DNA of 47,647 bases from Candidatus Saccharimonadota bacterium (GTDB lineage: Bacteria > Patescibacteriota > Saccharimonadia > Saccharimonadales > Saccharimonadaceae): the NCBI GenBank assembly GCA_030530605.1, contig JAUMUO010000003.1, positions 47,063 through 94,709 of the forward strand, in the 5' to 3' direction. Positions 34,289-44,461 of the stretch are shown here, piece after piece. The translations under genes were made by a program, and so were the position numbers. The notes beneath the pieces were generated by a model that ran no database searches, had not been told where the DNA came from, and saw nothing but the letters and a program-made list of their open reading frames with translations. Positions within the stretch are counted from its first letter, which is position 1, and every line of letters starts with the position of its first letter.

Positions 34289-35281
34289 TCATAATTTAAC
34301 TTCCTTATTTGAATTAATTAAATTTTCTAAATCCTGATTTTTCAAAATATTGTCATTATATTCGCCGACTTTGGAATTATACTCTTTAATAGTGGTATCC
34401 AGTTCGCCATAAAGAGTGTTCACAGCGGACTGTTCGGCGGTCAGTTCTCCGCGGCGAGCGTTGAATTCGCCACGAGAAGTGAAGCAATTTAAAGTACTGG
34501 CGCAATTATTAAACTCAGAAATTTCCTGGTTTAATTTTTCGGCACGAGCCTGGTATTCTTTAGTCTTTTCATCAATCTGCTTTTTAAGCGTCTCTAAAGT
34601 TTTGGAAAGTTCCTTAATTTGGTTTTTCAAAGTTTCAAACGGCTTAATATAAGAATCGTAGTAGGAGACAATTTTATCCTGGTCTTTGAAATACTTGCTG
34701 TAATGATTTTCTAACTCCGAGCCCAGGTCTTTAATTTCAGTACCAACGCGCGAGTGAAGTTCATCTTCTCGGTCTTTTTCACTATAATTTTCAAGTTCAG
34801 ATTTTAGTTTTTCGGATTTGTTATAGACCTCATCCAGTAGCGGCTTTAAGCAATTTTTTTCTGTTTGTTCAAGCCGAGCCCAAATGGCGTGTAAAAGTTC
34901 ATGAGCGGAGGTAGATTCTTTGATACCGTTCAGCTCTTTAGTATCAACATTATAAACATGAATTTGGCGACCAGCATAACAACCTAGTACGGCAGTTTCA
35001 TTCTGATAAGAGTCACAAGCCATATTAAAATCTTCCCTTGAATTTAAAATAGGATGGGAAGCATTAAAAATACGTTCTCCATCCGTAGTCAAATCTAAGG
35101 ACAATCTGATATCGGCCATTTCCTTAGAAGGACCGTAAGTCCAAGCAGCTATAGTGTCAAATATGAATGTCTTATTCAACATGACAATCCAGAAAACCAC
35201 TATTAAGGCAACGATTGCTATCAAGGTAACCCTAGCCCCTCGGGTAGTCATCTTCTTGATTGCAGCTGAAGACATTACCAT
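34289..35281 (-). CDS. Membrane-anchored coiled-coil protein with HELLH motif
   Basis: Not a characterised family. The 330-residue protein has one membrane helix (about 18-37), then an outer domain with HELLH (H127, E128, H131) in [15 protein letters not shown], the HExxH pattern of zinc metallopeptidases, and a long predicted coiled coil (about 155-330) rich in E, K and L. C90, C101, C143 and a further C...C pair might form disulfides. It lies one base after clpC and just before clpP, in the same operon. A third zinc ligand is not obvious, so peptidase activity is an inference. Confidence 0.7.
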   Translation of the reverse strand: MVMSSAAIKKMTTRGARVTLIAIVALIVVFWIVMLNKTFIFDTIAAWTYGPSKEMADIRLSLDLTTDGERIFNASHPILNSREDFNMACDSYQNETAVLGCYAGRQIHVYNVDTKELNGIKESTSAHELLHAIWARLEQTEKNCLKPLLDEVYNKSEKLKSELENYSEKDREDELHSRVGTEIKDLGSELENHYSKYFKDQDKIVSYYDSYIKPFETLKNQIKELSKTLETLKKQIDEKTKEYQARAEKLNQEISEFNNCASTLNCFTSRGEFNARRGELTAEQSAVNTLYGELDTTIKEYNSKVGEYNDNILKNQDLENLINSNKEVKL

Positions 35282-35282
35282 A

Positions 35283-37763
35283 TTATTCTTTCCCTACTTT
35301 CAGCTTAAACTCACCATTTTTAGTGATATCTACATTTATAATATCACCTTTTTCGAGTTCGTTCTTGATAATAGCGTCGGAAATGAGGGTTTCAAGGTGG
35401 TCTTCGATGGCGCGGCGAAGCGGGCGAGCGCCGTTCTTCGGATCATAGCCTTGTTTTATGAGCCACTCTTTCACGGCTGGAGTGATTTTAAGACCGAGCG
35501 ATTTCGTCGCGAGGCGCTTTCTCAAATCTTCTAGCATCGTGTCAAAAATCTGCTCGACTTGCTTCTCGGTGAGAGCGTGGAAGACCAGGATGGCATCGAG
35601 GCGGTTGATAAGCTCTGGGCGCATCCGCTTTTTAAGAGCACGCATCGCGGCGTCTTTTTGTACTTCATACTCGGCATCACGAGCTTTCTTATCTTTCTTA
35701 GTATTGGCAGAGTGGAAACCAAAATTGTCATCATCATACATCGCTTCAGAACCGAGGTTCGATGTAAGAATTACAATAGTGTTATTGAATTTAACTTTGT
35801 TGCCCTGACCGTCGGTGAGAACACCATCTTCAAGAATTTGAAGTAAGAGATTGAAGACATCCGGATGGGCTTTTTCGATTTCGTCGAAGAGCACGACAGA
35901 ATAAGGGCGGCGGCGGATAGCCTCGGTGAGCTTACCACCATCATCATAGCCGACATAACCGGCCGGCGCACCAACTAGACGCGAGACGTTGTGCTTTTCG
36001 CCAAATTCGGACATATCAATTTTGAAGAGCGCGTTTTCGCCACCAAAGACCTCGCGGGCAATCACGCGGGCGAGCTCGGTCTTGCCGACGCCGGTTGGAC
36101 CCATAAAGAGGAAGGAGCCAATCGGGCGATTCGGGTTAGCAATCCCGGAGCGACCACGGCGGATAGCCTTAGCGACGGCGTGGACAGCCTCATCTTGGCC
36201 AATAATCGCCTTGTCAATGTGCTCTTCAAGTTTAGTAAGAAGTTCTAGCTCAGAGCCGTGGACCTTAGAAACAGGAATACCGGTTTTAAGCGAAATGGCT
36301 TTAGCGAGATACTCCTCGGTGAGTTTAGGCGTTTCCTGATTTTTGGCACCGGCTTTTTCTAATTCCTTAATTTCCTTTTCAAGATTTAGGAGGCTAGTTT
36401 TAAGAGTTGCGGCCTTTTCAAAATCCTCGGCTTCGGCAGCTTCTTCAATTTTTTCTTCAAGCTGCTGAGCCTCAATTTTGAGTTTCTTATATTTACCGCC
36501 GCCTTTTTTATCGGCAGAAACTTTAGCAATAGCAGAAGCCTCGTCTATTACATCAATCACTTTGTCTGGCATATAACGGTCGTTAATGTAGCGCTTGGAC
36601 ATTTGGACAGCAGTTTCTAGAACTTCGTCGGGGATTTCAACACCGTGGTGTTTTTCGTAATGACCTTTAATGCCTTTTAGGATGCGAAGAGTGACGGTAT
36701 CGCTCGGCTCTTCTACTAAAACAGTTTGGAAGCGACGAGAAAGGGCCTTGTCTTTTTCAATGTTCTTGCGATATTCATCAAGAGTGGTGGCACCGATTAA
36801 ATGCAGTTTACCACGAGCAAGGGCGGGCTTTAAGATGTTGGCGGCATCCATTGTGCCTTCGCCAGAGCCAGCACCGCTTAGTAGGTGGAGCTCGTCAATG
36901 AAGAGGATAATGTCTGGGTTTTCAACGGCCTCGTCGATAACGCCTTTGATGCGTTCCTCAAACTCGCCGCGGAATTTAGTGCCAGCGACCATCGCCGACA
37001 AATCTACCTGGTAAAGACGTTTGCCGATTAGGTTACCCGGCACATCGTTTTTAGCAATACGAGAAGCCAAACCTTCTACGATAGCAGTTTTACCAACACC
37101 GGCTTCGCCGATTAAAACTGGGTTAGACTTGGTGCGGCGGCAAAGCACAGTGACTACGCGCTCAATTTCGGAGTCACGACCAATGACGGTATCAAGCTCG
37201 CCGTTCTTGGCGGCTTCGGTTAAATCAGTAGCAAAACGTTTGAGCCATTTAAGATTAGTCTTATTGGAATACTTAGCCTTTTCTTTTTCATTTTTGGCTT
37301 CTTCCGCCTGTTTTTCGGCTAACTCTTCAATAGTAGCCATAAGGGCATCTAGGTCGACACCCTGCTGTTCAAGAATTAAAGAAGCGCGAGAGTTGCCCTG
37401 GGTAAGAAGGGCGTAGAGTAGATGCTCGGTCCCAACAGCTGGCAAACCTTGTTCTTTGGCGAAATTAGCGGCGATACGAAGAGTGAGCACGGTGGCCTCG
37501 GAGAGCGACATCATCGCCATCTGTGAGCCGGGCACTTCAACGGCGGTGCGGTTAATACCCTTTTCAAGAGTGTCAAGATCTAGACCTTCATCCCTAAGGA
37601 GCCTGGCGCCGGTGGAGGTATCCATCGCCATAATACCAAGCAAGAGATGCTCAGTGCCCATATAGCCGTTGTTGTATCTTTTACTATAATAGTCAGCTTT
37701 CTGAAGCGCAAAGCGGGCGTCCTCGGAAAGACCGTTCATAATATCGCTAAAATCGTCGTTCAT
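35283..37763 (-). CDS. clpC: ATP-dependent Clp protease ATPase ClpC
   Basis: AAA+ unfoldase, 826 residues, that feeds substrates to ClpP. Paired Clp-N repeats (about 1-150), first AAA module with GEAGVGKT and LFIDELHLL, a UVR-containing middle domain (about 410-470) and a second AAA module with GPTGVGKT. The promoter (TTGACA 37794-37799, 17-base spacer, TATAAT 37771-37776) ends 7 bases before the ATG and overlaps a CIRCE operator, so heat-shock control by HrcA is expected. No mcsA, mcsB or ctsR is nearby. Confidence 0.96.
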   Translation of the reverse strand: MNDDFSDIMNGLSEDARFALQKADYYSKRYNNGYMGTEHLLLGIMAMDTSTGARLLRDEGLDLDTLEKGINRTAVEVPGSQMAMMSLSEATVLTLRIAANFAKEQGLPAVGTEHLLYALLTQGNSRASLILEQQGVDLDALMATIEELAEKQAEEAKNEKEKAKYSNKTNLKWLKRFATDLTEAAKNGELDTVIGRDSEIERVVTVLCRRTKSNPVLIGEAGVGKTAIVEGLASRIAKNDVPGNLIGKRLYQVDLSAMVAGTKFRGEFEERIKGVIDEAVENPDIILFIDELHLLSGAGSGEGTMDAANILKPALARGKLHLIGATTLDEYRKNIEKDKALSRRFQTVLVEEPSDTVTLRILKGIKGHYEKHHGVEIPDEVLETAVQMSKRYINDRYMPDKVIDVIDEASAIAKVSADKKGGGKYKKLKIEAQQLEEKIEEAAEAEDFEKAATLKTSLLNLEKEIKELEKAGAKNQETPKLTEEYLAKAISLKTGIPVSKVHGSELELLTKLEEHIDKAIIGQDEAVHAVAKAIRRGRSGIANPNRPIGSFLFMGPTGVGKTELARVIAREVFGGENALFKIDMSEFGEKHNVSRLVGAPAGYVGYDDGGKLTEAIRRRPYSVVLFDEIEKAHPDVFNLLLQILEDGVLTDGQGNKVKFNNTIVILTSNLGSEAMYDDDNFGFHSANTKKDKKARDAEYEVQKDAAMRALKKRMRPELINRLDAILVFHALTEKQVEQIFDTMLEDLRKRLATKSLGLKITPAVKEWLIKQGYDPKNGARPLRRAIEDHLETLISDAIIKNELEKGDIINVDITKNGEFKLKVGKE

Positions 37764-37770
37764 ACTCTCT

Positions 37771-37799
37771 ATTATATGCGATTAGCACTCGTATGTCAA
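37771..37799 (-). promoter_or_regulatory. clpC promoter
   Basis: Consensus-like sigma70 promoter, TTGACA then 17 bases then TATAAT. The -35 element lies in the centre of the CIRCE repeat and the left half-site fills the spacer, so bound HrcA would block RNA polymerase. Confidence 0.85.
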
Positions 37800-37808
37800 G
37801 ACTGCTAA
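37782..37808. promoter_or_regulatory. CIRCE operator (HrcA binding site)
   Basis: TTAGCACTC, nine bases, GACTGCTAA. The consensus is TTAGCACTC-N9-GAGTGCTAA, so only one base differs. It ends directly before the stop codon of pgk. Confidence 0.9.
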
Positions 37809-38882
37809 TTAAGCATCGTCAAGGGAGTCAAGACCAGGGAGATCAAGGCCGGAAAGAAGCTCGAGACTAGCACCACCACCGGTGGAAATCAAGGAGAAAG
37901 AGCAATCCGGATGAGTCTTCAGGAAATTCTCGGCAAAGCCGGCAGTATCACCGCCACAGATTACGGAAGTAATCTTCGGATGAGTGCCGAGGAACTCGGC
38001 AAATTTTTCGGAACCTTTAGCAAACTCTGGTTTTTCGGTTTCACCAAGCGTGCCGTTCCACAGCACGGTTTTAGCACCTTCAGCCAGTTTTATTAGGGCC
38101 TCAATACAAGGCTCGCCGATGTCGCGCTTACCGCCTTCGCCATCCTCTTTGAAGGTATCACAAACGTGAATTTTAGGATTGTCGGAGGTATAACCATCGG
38201 CGGCAATTTTGCCACCAACGAAAATATCATCAGCAAGCGGAGAAAGTTTGTCAATTAGAGGCTGTTTATCGTCGACTTTGGCACCGCCGATTACAATCAG
38301 GAACGGGTGGGCCGGAGAGGTGGCGACTTTATCAAGCGCAGAAACCTCTTTTTCAACTAAGAAACCGGCCACGGAAGGAAGCTCTTTGGTAATAGCATCA
38401 GTAGAAGCGTGGGCACGGTGAATCACGGCGAAGCCATCCTGGACAAATAAATCTGCTCTAGTACACTCGGCGATTTCGCGCGCAAACTCACTAGAATTTT
38501 TTTCTTCACCTGGGAAAAATCTAAGATTCTCTAGAAGCAGCACTCCGCCAACCGGAGTTTTTTCGACGGCTTCTTCAACATCTGGGCCACTCACGTCATC
38601 AATAAAGCCAACTTTCGCGTCCGGGAGAAGTTCCTTTAGACGCTCGGCAACCGGGCGGAGCGAAAGTTCTTTGACCTTCTTCCCCTCTGGGCGACCGAGG
38701 TGAGAAATCAAGATTACCCGGCGAGCACCTTTTTTGATAAGATACTCAATGGTAGGGATACTAGCCTTAATTCTTAAGTCGTCGGTGATTCTGCCATTTT
38801 CCATCGGCACATTATAATCTACCCGCACTAAAACGTTCTGATTCCGAACTTTAACATCTTTAATAGTAAGTTTTGTAAACAT
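37809..38882 (-). CDS. pgk: Phosphoglycerate kinase (short form)
   Basis: Makes ATP from 1,3-bisphosphoglycerate in lower glycolysis. The substrate site DYNVPMENGRITDDLRI, HLGRPEG and HRAHAST are intact, as is the C-terminal STGGGASLELLSG. At 357 residues it is about 35-50 shorter than usual; the loss is in the C-terminal nucleotide domain after GGAKVDDK, where the common GGGMAYTFL region is replaced by FVGGKIAADGY. The leader has TATAAT 38902-38907 and AGGAGG only three bases before ATG. Its 3' end touches the CIRCE operator of clpC. Confidence 0.93.
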   Translation of the reverse strand: MFTKLTIKDVKVRNQNVLVRVDYNVPMENGRITDDLRIKASIPTIEYLIKKGARRVILISHLGRPEGKKVKELSLRPVAERLKELLPDAKVGFIDDVSGPDVEEAVEKTPVGGVLLLENLRFFPGEEKNSSEFAREIAECTRADLFVQDGFAVIHRAHASTDAITKELPSVAGFLVEKEVSALDKVATSPAHPFLIVIGGAKVDDKQPLIDKLSPLADDIFVGGKIAADGYTSDNPKIHVCDTFKEDGEGGKRDIGEPCIEALIKLAEGAKTVLWNGTLGETEKPEFAKGSEKFAEFLGTHPKITSVICGGDTAGFAENFLKTHPDCSFSLISTGGGASLELLSGLDLPGLDSLDDA

Positions 38883-38937
38883 TGGCCTCCTATTTAAGAC
38901 TATTATAGCATATCTCTTAAACGCTGTCTGTTGTATT

Positions 38938-40371
38938 TTATACGTGAACGAGCTGGATGGTATCGGTGCCGCCCATTTCGTCTTTGTGGCCGGAAATAAT
39001 CACGGCGAGTAAATCTTTCTTACCCTCTTCAACCTGGAGATAGCCCTGCTCTTTCAACTCTTGAGCGAGATCTAAACCATAGGTTTCGGTGTAAGGGCGG
39101 ACAAAGGCGGAGTTAGCATAGGTGAGCGCGAGCTGGCCAGCCACGCGAGCATTGGAAGTGACAGTAATAATCGGGAGCTTCGGGCGCTGGGCGGAAATAG
39201 CCGCAGCAGTAGCGCCGGTAGCGGTCTGGCAAATAATAATATCGGCATCAATCTTCTCGGAGAGCGCGGTAACGGCGTTTGATATCGCATCATAGTTTTT
39301 GAAATCACCAGTAACTTCGTGATTAATCGGCGAAACGTGGGAGTGATTCTGTGTATATAAAATCACTTTCTTCATCGCCTTGACGGTTTCAAGCGGATAT
39401 TTGCCGTTGGCGGTTTCATCGGAAAGCATCACGGCATCGGCACCCTGAATCACGGCATTCGCAACGTCGGAAACCTCGGCACGAGTTGGCTCTGGATTAT
39501 CAACCATGCTGCCCATCATCTGGGTCGCTACGATACAAATTTTAGAATGTTCGCGGCACATCGCTATCAACTTGCGTTGAACAATTGGCACGACTTCGGC
39601 GCCGGCCTCAACGGCCATATCGCCACGTGCTACCATAATGCCATCAGAAGCTTCGACGATGGCCTCCATCGCCTCGTCGGTTTCAATAGCTTTTTTGGTT
39701 TCAATTTTAGCAATAATCTGAGCAGTAGAACCGTGTGAAAGTAGAATCTGGCGAAGTTTTTCAATGTCGCTGGCAGACTGGACGAACGAGAGCGCTACAA
39801 AATCGAAATCGCGCGAAGCGCCAAACTCAATGTCAGCCATATCTTTTTCAGTAATAATGTCGCCGCCAAAATCGGTGTCTGGAAGATTAAGACCTTTGTG
39901 GCTCATTAAGAAGCCGTCGTTTTCAGCCTCTACTTCAATCGCGGTCTTAGAAAGCACTCGCACTACGTGAGTTTTAACCTTGCCATCGAATAGCGAAATC
40001 GGCTCGTCGACTTTGACTTTGTCAGCCAAATTATACTGGACCGGGAGAACATTATCACCTTTATGTTCTTCTACAGCGTGGTCTAAAATAAAGTGGTCAC
40101 CCTTCTTGACATCGTAATGATTATCTCTCAAATCGCCTAGACGAATCTTGGGACCCTGTAAATCTTGTAAAATGGCAACTGAACGACCCTTTTTCTCGGC
40201 GGCTTCGCGAATCCACTGAATTTGCTGGTCACGTTCAACATAATCGCCGTGTGAGAAATTTAGACGGCAGCCGTTGACACCGGCCATAATTAAATCTTCT
40301 ATTTTTTCTTTTGAAAAGGTTGCTGGACCTATGGTTGCTAAAATCTTAGTGCGTTTAAATAATTTGCTCAT
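38938..40371 (-). CDS. pyk: Pyruvate kinase
   Basis: Final ATP-making step of glycolysis, 477 residues. It has the N-terminal KILATIGPA and LNFSHGDY, the active-site segment IAKIETKKAI and GIMVARGDMAVEAG, then the C-terminal domain. The frame extends ten codons upstream, but TATAAT 40378-40383 lies 6 bases before the ATG at 40371 (MSKLFKRTK), the conserved start. It follows the tRNA-Arg terminator and precedes pgk on the same strand, so two glycolytic genes are clustered. Confidence 0.96.
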   Translation of the reverse strand: MSKLFKRTKILATIGPATFSKEKIEDLIMAGVNGCRLNFSHGDYVERDQQIQWIREAAEKKGRSVAILQDLQGPKIRLGDLRDNHYDVKKGDHFILDHAVEEHKGDNVLPVQYNLADKVKVDEPISLFDGKVKTHVVRVLSKTAIEVEAENDGFLMSHKGLNLPDTDFGGDIITEKDMADIEFGASRDFDFVALSFVQSASDIEKLRQILLSHGSTAQIIAKIETKKAIETDEAMEAIVEASDGIMVARGDMAVEAGAEVVPIVQRKLIAMCREHSKICIVATQMMGSMVDNPEPTRAEVSDVANAVIQGADAVMLSDETANGKYPLETVKAMKKVILYTQNHSHVSPINHEVTGDFKNYDAISNAVTALSEKIDADIIICQTATGATAAAISAQRPKLPIITVTSNARVAGQLALTYANSAFVRPYTETYGLDLAQELKEQGYLQVEEGKKDLLAVIISGHKDEMGGTDTIQLVHV

Positions 40372-40388
40372 ACTTATATTATACACTA

Positions 40389-40412
40389 AAAATAGCCACA
40401 AGGGCTATGTTT
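40389..40412 (-). terminator. Terminator of tRNA-Arg
   Basis: ATAGCC / GGCTAT stem extended by A/T pairs, 5-base loop, then a T-run on the minus strand, immediately after the encoded CCA of tRNA-Arg. The pyk -10 element begins 5 bases beyond it. Confidence 0.75.
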
Positions 40413-40487
40413 TGGTATCGCTGGCTGGAATCGAACCAGCATTGTATCCTTAGAGGGGATATGTCCTATCCGTTGAACGACAGCGAC
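40413..40487 (-). tRNA. tRNA-Arg (UCU)
   Basis: 75-base tRNA with acceptor stem GTCGCTG / CAGCGAT (one G-U), anticodon loop CCTCTAA giving TCT, a TTCGATT T-loop, discriminator A and encoded CCA. TATAAT at 40497-40502 lies 9 bases before the mature 5' end. Confidence 0.94.
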
Positions 40488-40507
40488 GTTTTATATATTA
40501 TAACATA

Positions 40508-41215
40508 TTATTTAGATTTTCGGGTGCTTTTGGGGATTTTAGCAAAAATCATCCGGCCGGCAGAAGTTTGGATGTATTTAGCCACTTCGACTTCTATTTC
40601 TGAATTAACCTTAGTGGAGGCATTATCTACCACCACCATAGTGCCGTTTTGAAGATGACCAACACCCTGATTGCGATTACTGCCAGTGCCAGTGATTTTA
40701 ACGTGAATACGCTCGCCGGGGAGATATTCATTTTTAAGTGCCATCGCAAGGTCGTTGACATTTAGGACTTCAATTCCTTCGGTGGTAGCAACCTTGTTGA
40801 GATTAAAATCTGTGGTACAAATTAGCCCGTGATTTTTCTTGGCGAGGTCTATCAAAATTTGGTCGACATATTCACCCTTGCCGAGCGTATCTTGATAAAT
40901 TTCAGTATCGACCTCGGCCACTCTTTGAAGTGAGCTGGCAATGTCTAGACCAAAGCGCGCACGGCTTCTTCGCTCGTCATCTTTACCGTCGGCAAGAAGT
41001 TGAAGTTCTAGAAGCACACTTCTAGTGATAACTAAATCGTAGCCCAAGAAATTACTCCTTGCGATATTGAGAATCCGCCCGTCCATTAAAGCAGAAGTGT
41101 CAACAAAAACTTTTCGTTTACCGGTAGATTTCAGTTTTTTGAGGCTTCTAGTAAACAGGATGATGGTAGTTTCTACGAATACCAACAACAATACTACTAA
41201 ACTTAAGATTTCCAT
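40508..41215 (-). CDS. PIN-TRAM protein, YacL-like
   Basis: A 235-residue protein with one N-terminal membrane helix (about 2-22), a PIN nuclease-like domain (VFVDTSALMDGR with D39 and D45, and a later CTTDFNLN) and a C-terminal TRAM RNA-binding domain (GERIHVKITGTGSNRNQGVGHLQNG). YacL of Firmicutes has about four helices before the same domains, so this is a shortened version. Likely a membrane-tethered RNase or RNA-binding factor. The ATG overlaps the PBP stop by one base. Confidence 0.87.
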   Translation of the reverse strand: MEILSLVVLLLVFVETTIILFTRSLKKLKSTGKRKVFVDTSALMDGRILNIARSNFLGYDLVITRSVLLELQLLADGKDDERRSRARFGLDIASSLQRVAEVDTEIYQDTLGKGEYVDQILIDLAKKNHGLICTTDFNLNKVATTEGIEVLNVNDLAMALKNEYLPGERIHVKITGTGSNRNQGVGHLQNGTMVVVDNASTKVNSEIEVEVAKYIQTSAGRMIFAKIPKSTRKSK

Positions 41216-43953
41216 TATTTTACTAAGACCTCGGCCGAACTTTCAAAATCATTACTATCGGTGATGACGATTTTTATAACTTTTTCTTTGCCCGTGGTGG
41301 TATAACCTGGGTCAAAGGTGGTGCCGGAAATGTTGCCACTTTTCACGACCTTGCCATCAACAATTAATTGATAGCTCTTGAGATTGCCACTGCCTTTAGT
41401 GACGGTGGCTCTAACAGTAGCGCCAACTACACCGGTCTCTTCCTTCTTCTTGTCGTCCTTGTCATCTTTCTTGTCATCGGAGTTAGTTTTCTTGATTAAT
41501 TCGAGCGTAACTTTCGGGCCAGTGTATCCGTCCGTACAATCATCTTTCTTTTCGCGGTCATAATCATCCGGAACATACCAAATTTCTTGTTTAGTCATTG
41601 GGTCAATCGTGACGGTGGCCTCTACTTGGACTTTAAGATTATTTGGTGTACAATCCGCAGCAAGTTTCTTGTTTAATTTGTTGAAGGTGAGTTTCTGAGT
41701 GGAAACGCCGGAGCTAGAAGAGCCATACCAGCTTGGCCAAATATCGGTATTACCGCCGATGTTTAAGGTCTGGATGCCGGCCGGACGATCCGGAGCTTGA
41801 TTCTGAGACCAGCGACCATCATTGGCATATAAATCAAAGTGAACTGGGCGCATATAAGAGTCGATCACTCTTCTTACTACATAGTTTGTAGCAGCGCCAA
41901 GAGCGGAACCGTCGTGGTTGCCGTTCCAAACTACAGTGGAAACAGCAGGAGTATAAGAAATCATCCAAGAATCCTTAGCCTGAGTGGAAACGGCGGTGGT
42001 AGTAGTACCAGTCTTAGACGCACTCCAAATGCCTTGCATATAGAAGCCGTAGTCGCGAGCCTGAGAGCCGAAGGTGATGGTGCGAGCATCTGGGTCAGAA
42101 AGGATACTAGAAATCATATAGGCAACTTGTTCATCAACTACGCGATCGCCGGCAGTATCTTCCCATTGTTCAATTAAATCACCAGCAGAGTTTCTAACTT
42201 CAAGCACGTAGGCGAGAGGCTTGGCGACGCCGCCACGAGCAAGCGAAGCGTAAGCATTGGCGTGTTCAATTGGAATAACTGTACAACCAGAACCGATAGC
42301 CATAGAGAGGCCAGCGTTCTCATTGTCTGAACAATAATATTCATCACCAAGAGCGTGAGCAATCTCCAAAGAATTATCAATACCATTAATATATAGTGCT
42401 TTAACAGCCGGGATGTTTAGAGAGTTGCCGAGCGATTTTCTGATGGTAAGATTACCATAGAAAGCACCCGAAGCGTTTCTAAGGGCACAGGCACCACTGT
42501 AACCGGCACAATAGAGTGAGTCGATATTTTCGTCACGAAGCACGGAGCCTGGACCATAATTAATATCAGAACGTTGCATAAAGAGTGGGGTGTAATCTAG
42601 AATCGGCTTGATAGAAGAACCCGGCTCGAGCGGCGAAGTAGCAGCGTTGACCTGGCCATAAACCGGCGCGTTCCAGTCAGCAGAACCAACCATAGCGATA
42701 ACCTGAGAAGTCTCAACGTCCACAGAGGAAAGCGAGATATTATCGGAGGCATTAGTGTAGAACAACTCGGCACCTTCGGCGACAGCCTGCTCGGCCATCT
42801 GCTGAGCGCGATAATCGAGCGTGGTTTTAATGGTGAAACCACCGGAACGCATTGTCTTAACACCATATTTATTTTCAAGATAGCTCTTGACTGTAAGTAC
42901 AAAGTGCGGAGCTTTCATATTGCTGTACTGCTCTTGCTCTGGCTGGATTTGGTCCAAAATCGGAACAGCCTTAGCTTCATCACGTTGCTGTTCGGTGATA
43001 AAACCGAGCTCAGCCATTACATCCAAAGTGTATTGCTGACGCCAAATTAGCTGGTCGTGACCATATTCGTTGTACGGATTAAAGACGGCTGGGTTTTGAG
43101 GGATGGCGGCAAGCAGAGCCGACTCTGCTAAAGTTAGGTCTTTCGCAGATTTACCAAAGTAAGTCTGGGCGGCAGATTCGACACCGTTTCTACGACCGCC
43201 GTATGGCGACTCGTTGAGGTACATAGTAATAATCTGTTCCTTGTCGTACATCTTCTCAACTTCAAGAGCAAGGATAGCCTCCTTAATCTTTCTTGGGATA
43301 CCGGTAAGGCCACGGTCCGCAGACTCATCGGAGAAATAAACTTGCTTAATGAGCTGCTGAGTCAAAGTTGAACCACCCTGGACGCTTTTACCGGAGAGGG
43401 TGGAGAAAGCAGCACGCACGAGCGAGAACAAATCTACACCATTGTGGTTATAGAAGTTTCTATCCTCAATTGCCACGGTGGCCTGGCGCATATAAGTGGA
43501 GATGTCACTGCCATCTACCACGAGGCGATAATCGCCATCACCACGGTCTTCCCAGAGCACCTCGCCATTTCTATCAAGATAAGTGTTGACGGTTTCAGAA
43601 ACTTTGAGCTCGTCTAGGCGGATGGCTTCAAGGTCTTTCTTGTAGTAAAGGAATAGGGCACCGACCGCGATAATACTGAGCAAAATACAAGCGGCGATAA
43701 ACTTGCCAATTTTTTTAAGGCCATTCCAGGAGAACCAATAATGAAAAACTCGCTTCGGTTGAAAATGTGCAAGAAAGCGCTTGCCCGGAGTTTTTGGTAG
43801 AGATGCCAAATCTTCAGCCTTTTTCCTGGCTTTTTGGTCTTTCTTGACCTTAGATTTGTACATCAAACTAGTGTAAGTCGACTTGCTTTTAGTTTTTCTA
43901 GCAAAGCGGCTTCTTTTTGGCACAGTTTTTTTCCCACTCTTTTCTTTACTCAT
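41215..43953 (-). CDS. Class A penicillin-binding protein
   Basis: Bifunctional peptidoglycan synthase, 912 residues. A long basic cytoplasmic tail (1-80) and a membrane helix (about 84-103) precede the GT51 glycosyltransferase (AIEDRNFYNHNG with E163; QGGSTLTQQL) and the transpeptidase with SSIK (S446), SLGNSLN and SKTGTTT. A Lys/Asp-rich linker (DDKKDDKDDKKKEE) leads to a C-terminal Ig-like domain of about 80 residues. TATAAT 43984-43989 and a GGAG site give a short leader. It is coupled to the PIN-TRAM gene. Confidence 0.95.
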   Translation of the reverse strand: MSKEKSGKKTVPKRSRFARKTKSKSTYTSLMYKSKVKKDQKARKKAEDLASLPKTPGKRFLAHFQPKRVFHYWFSWNGLKKIGKFIAACILLSIIAVGALFLYYKKDLEAIRLDELKVSETVNTYLDRNGEVLWEDRGDGDYRLVVDGSDISTYMRQATVAIEDRNFYNHNGVDLFSLVRAAFSTLSGKSVQGGSTLTQQLIKQVYFSDESADRGLTGIPRKIKEAILALEVEKMYDKEQIITMYLNESPYGGRRNGVESAAQTYFGKSAKDLTLAESALLAAIPQNPAVFNPYNEYGHDQLIWRQQYTLDVMAELGFITEQQRDEAKAVPILDQIQPEQEQYSNMKAPHFVLTVKSYLENKYGVKTMRSGGFTIKTTLDYRAQQMAEQAVAEGAELFYTNASDNISLSSVDVETSQVIAMVGSADWNAPVYGQVNAATSPLEPGSSIKPILDYTPLFMQRSDINYGPGSVLRDENIDSLYCAGYSGACALRNASGAFYGNLTIRKSLGNSLNIPAVKALYINGIDNSLEIAHALGDEYYCSDNENAGLSMAIGSGCTVIPIEHANAYASLARGGVAKPLAYVLEVRNSAGDLIEQWEDTAGDRVVDEQVAYMISSILSDPDARTITFGSQARDYGFYMQGIWSASKTGTTTTAVSTQAKDSWMISYTPAVSTVVWNGNHDGSALGAATNYVVRRVIDSYMRPVHFDLYANDGRWSQNQAPDRPAGIQTLNIGGNTDIWPSWYGSSSSGVSTQKLTFNKLNKKLAADCTPNNLKVQVEATVTIDPMTKQEIWYVPDDYDREKKDDCTDGYTGPKVTLELIKKTNSDDKKDDKDDKKKEETGVVGATVRATVTKGSGNLKSYQLIVDGKVVKSGNISGTTFDPGYTTTGKEKVIKIVITDSNDFESSAEVLVK

Positions 43954-43999
43954 AGTTTCTCCATAAACTCTAGTATATATTAAATTATACCACAGTTTT

Positions 44000-44422
44000 T
44001 TATTCGCAGACTAATTTTATTTCAAAATGATAATTCTTTTTTTCGTAAGGTTCCTCTGGAAAATACTTTACATAAGTTTTATTACGGTCACATTTGAAAC
44101 CTTTTTGGTCGAAATAACCGCTAGCCTCTTTACGACGACCAGAATCGTACAAGAGAAGCTGGCGGAGGTAAGTGTTCGGCACGCCAATATCTTTGTAGTG
44201 TTTCATTTCTTCGCCAATAGCGTCGCCAGTACGATTACCTACCAAGTTTCCATAAAGATAATCTTCATAATACTCCTCGGCCAGACTAGAAATCTCACGC
44301 TCGACTACGGTTTTAGGATTAAAATAAGCACTGGCGGCTACATTTAAGAGCACTAAAACTGAGCAAAAAGCAATAATCACGACAGCAATCCGTTTAGCAA
44401 TAGGAGCAAAAAGTTTTTCCAT
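44000..44422 (-). CDS. Small membrane-anchored protein, unknown
   Basis: Not recognised. 140 residues: a membrane helix (about 11-33), then a mainly helical, charged outer domain with two cysteines (KCDRNK and the C-terminal LVCE) that could pair. ATG 44422 is 7 bases after TATAAT 44430-44435, so the mRNA is predicted leaderless. It is divergent from the phosphoketolase genes and precedes the PBP gene on the same strand. Confidence 0.72.
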   Translation of the reverse strand: MEKLFAPIAKRIAVVIIAFCSVLVLLNVAASAYFNPKTVVEREISSLAEEYYEDYLYGNLVGNRTGDAIGEEMKHYKDIGVPNTYLRQLLLYDSGRRKEASGYFDQKGFKCDRNKTYVKYFPEEPYEKKNYHFEIKLVCE

Positions 44423-44461
44423 ATCTTATATTATAACACAGCTTATGGTATAATTATGTTT

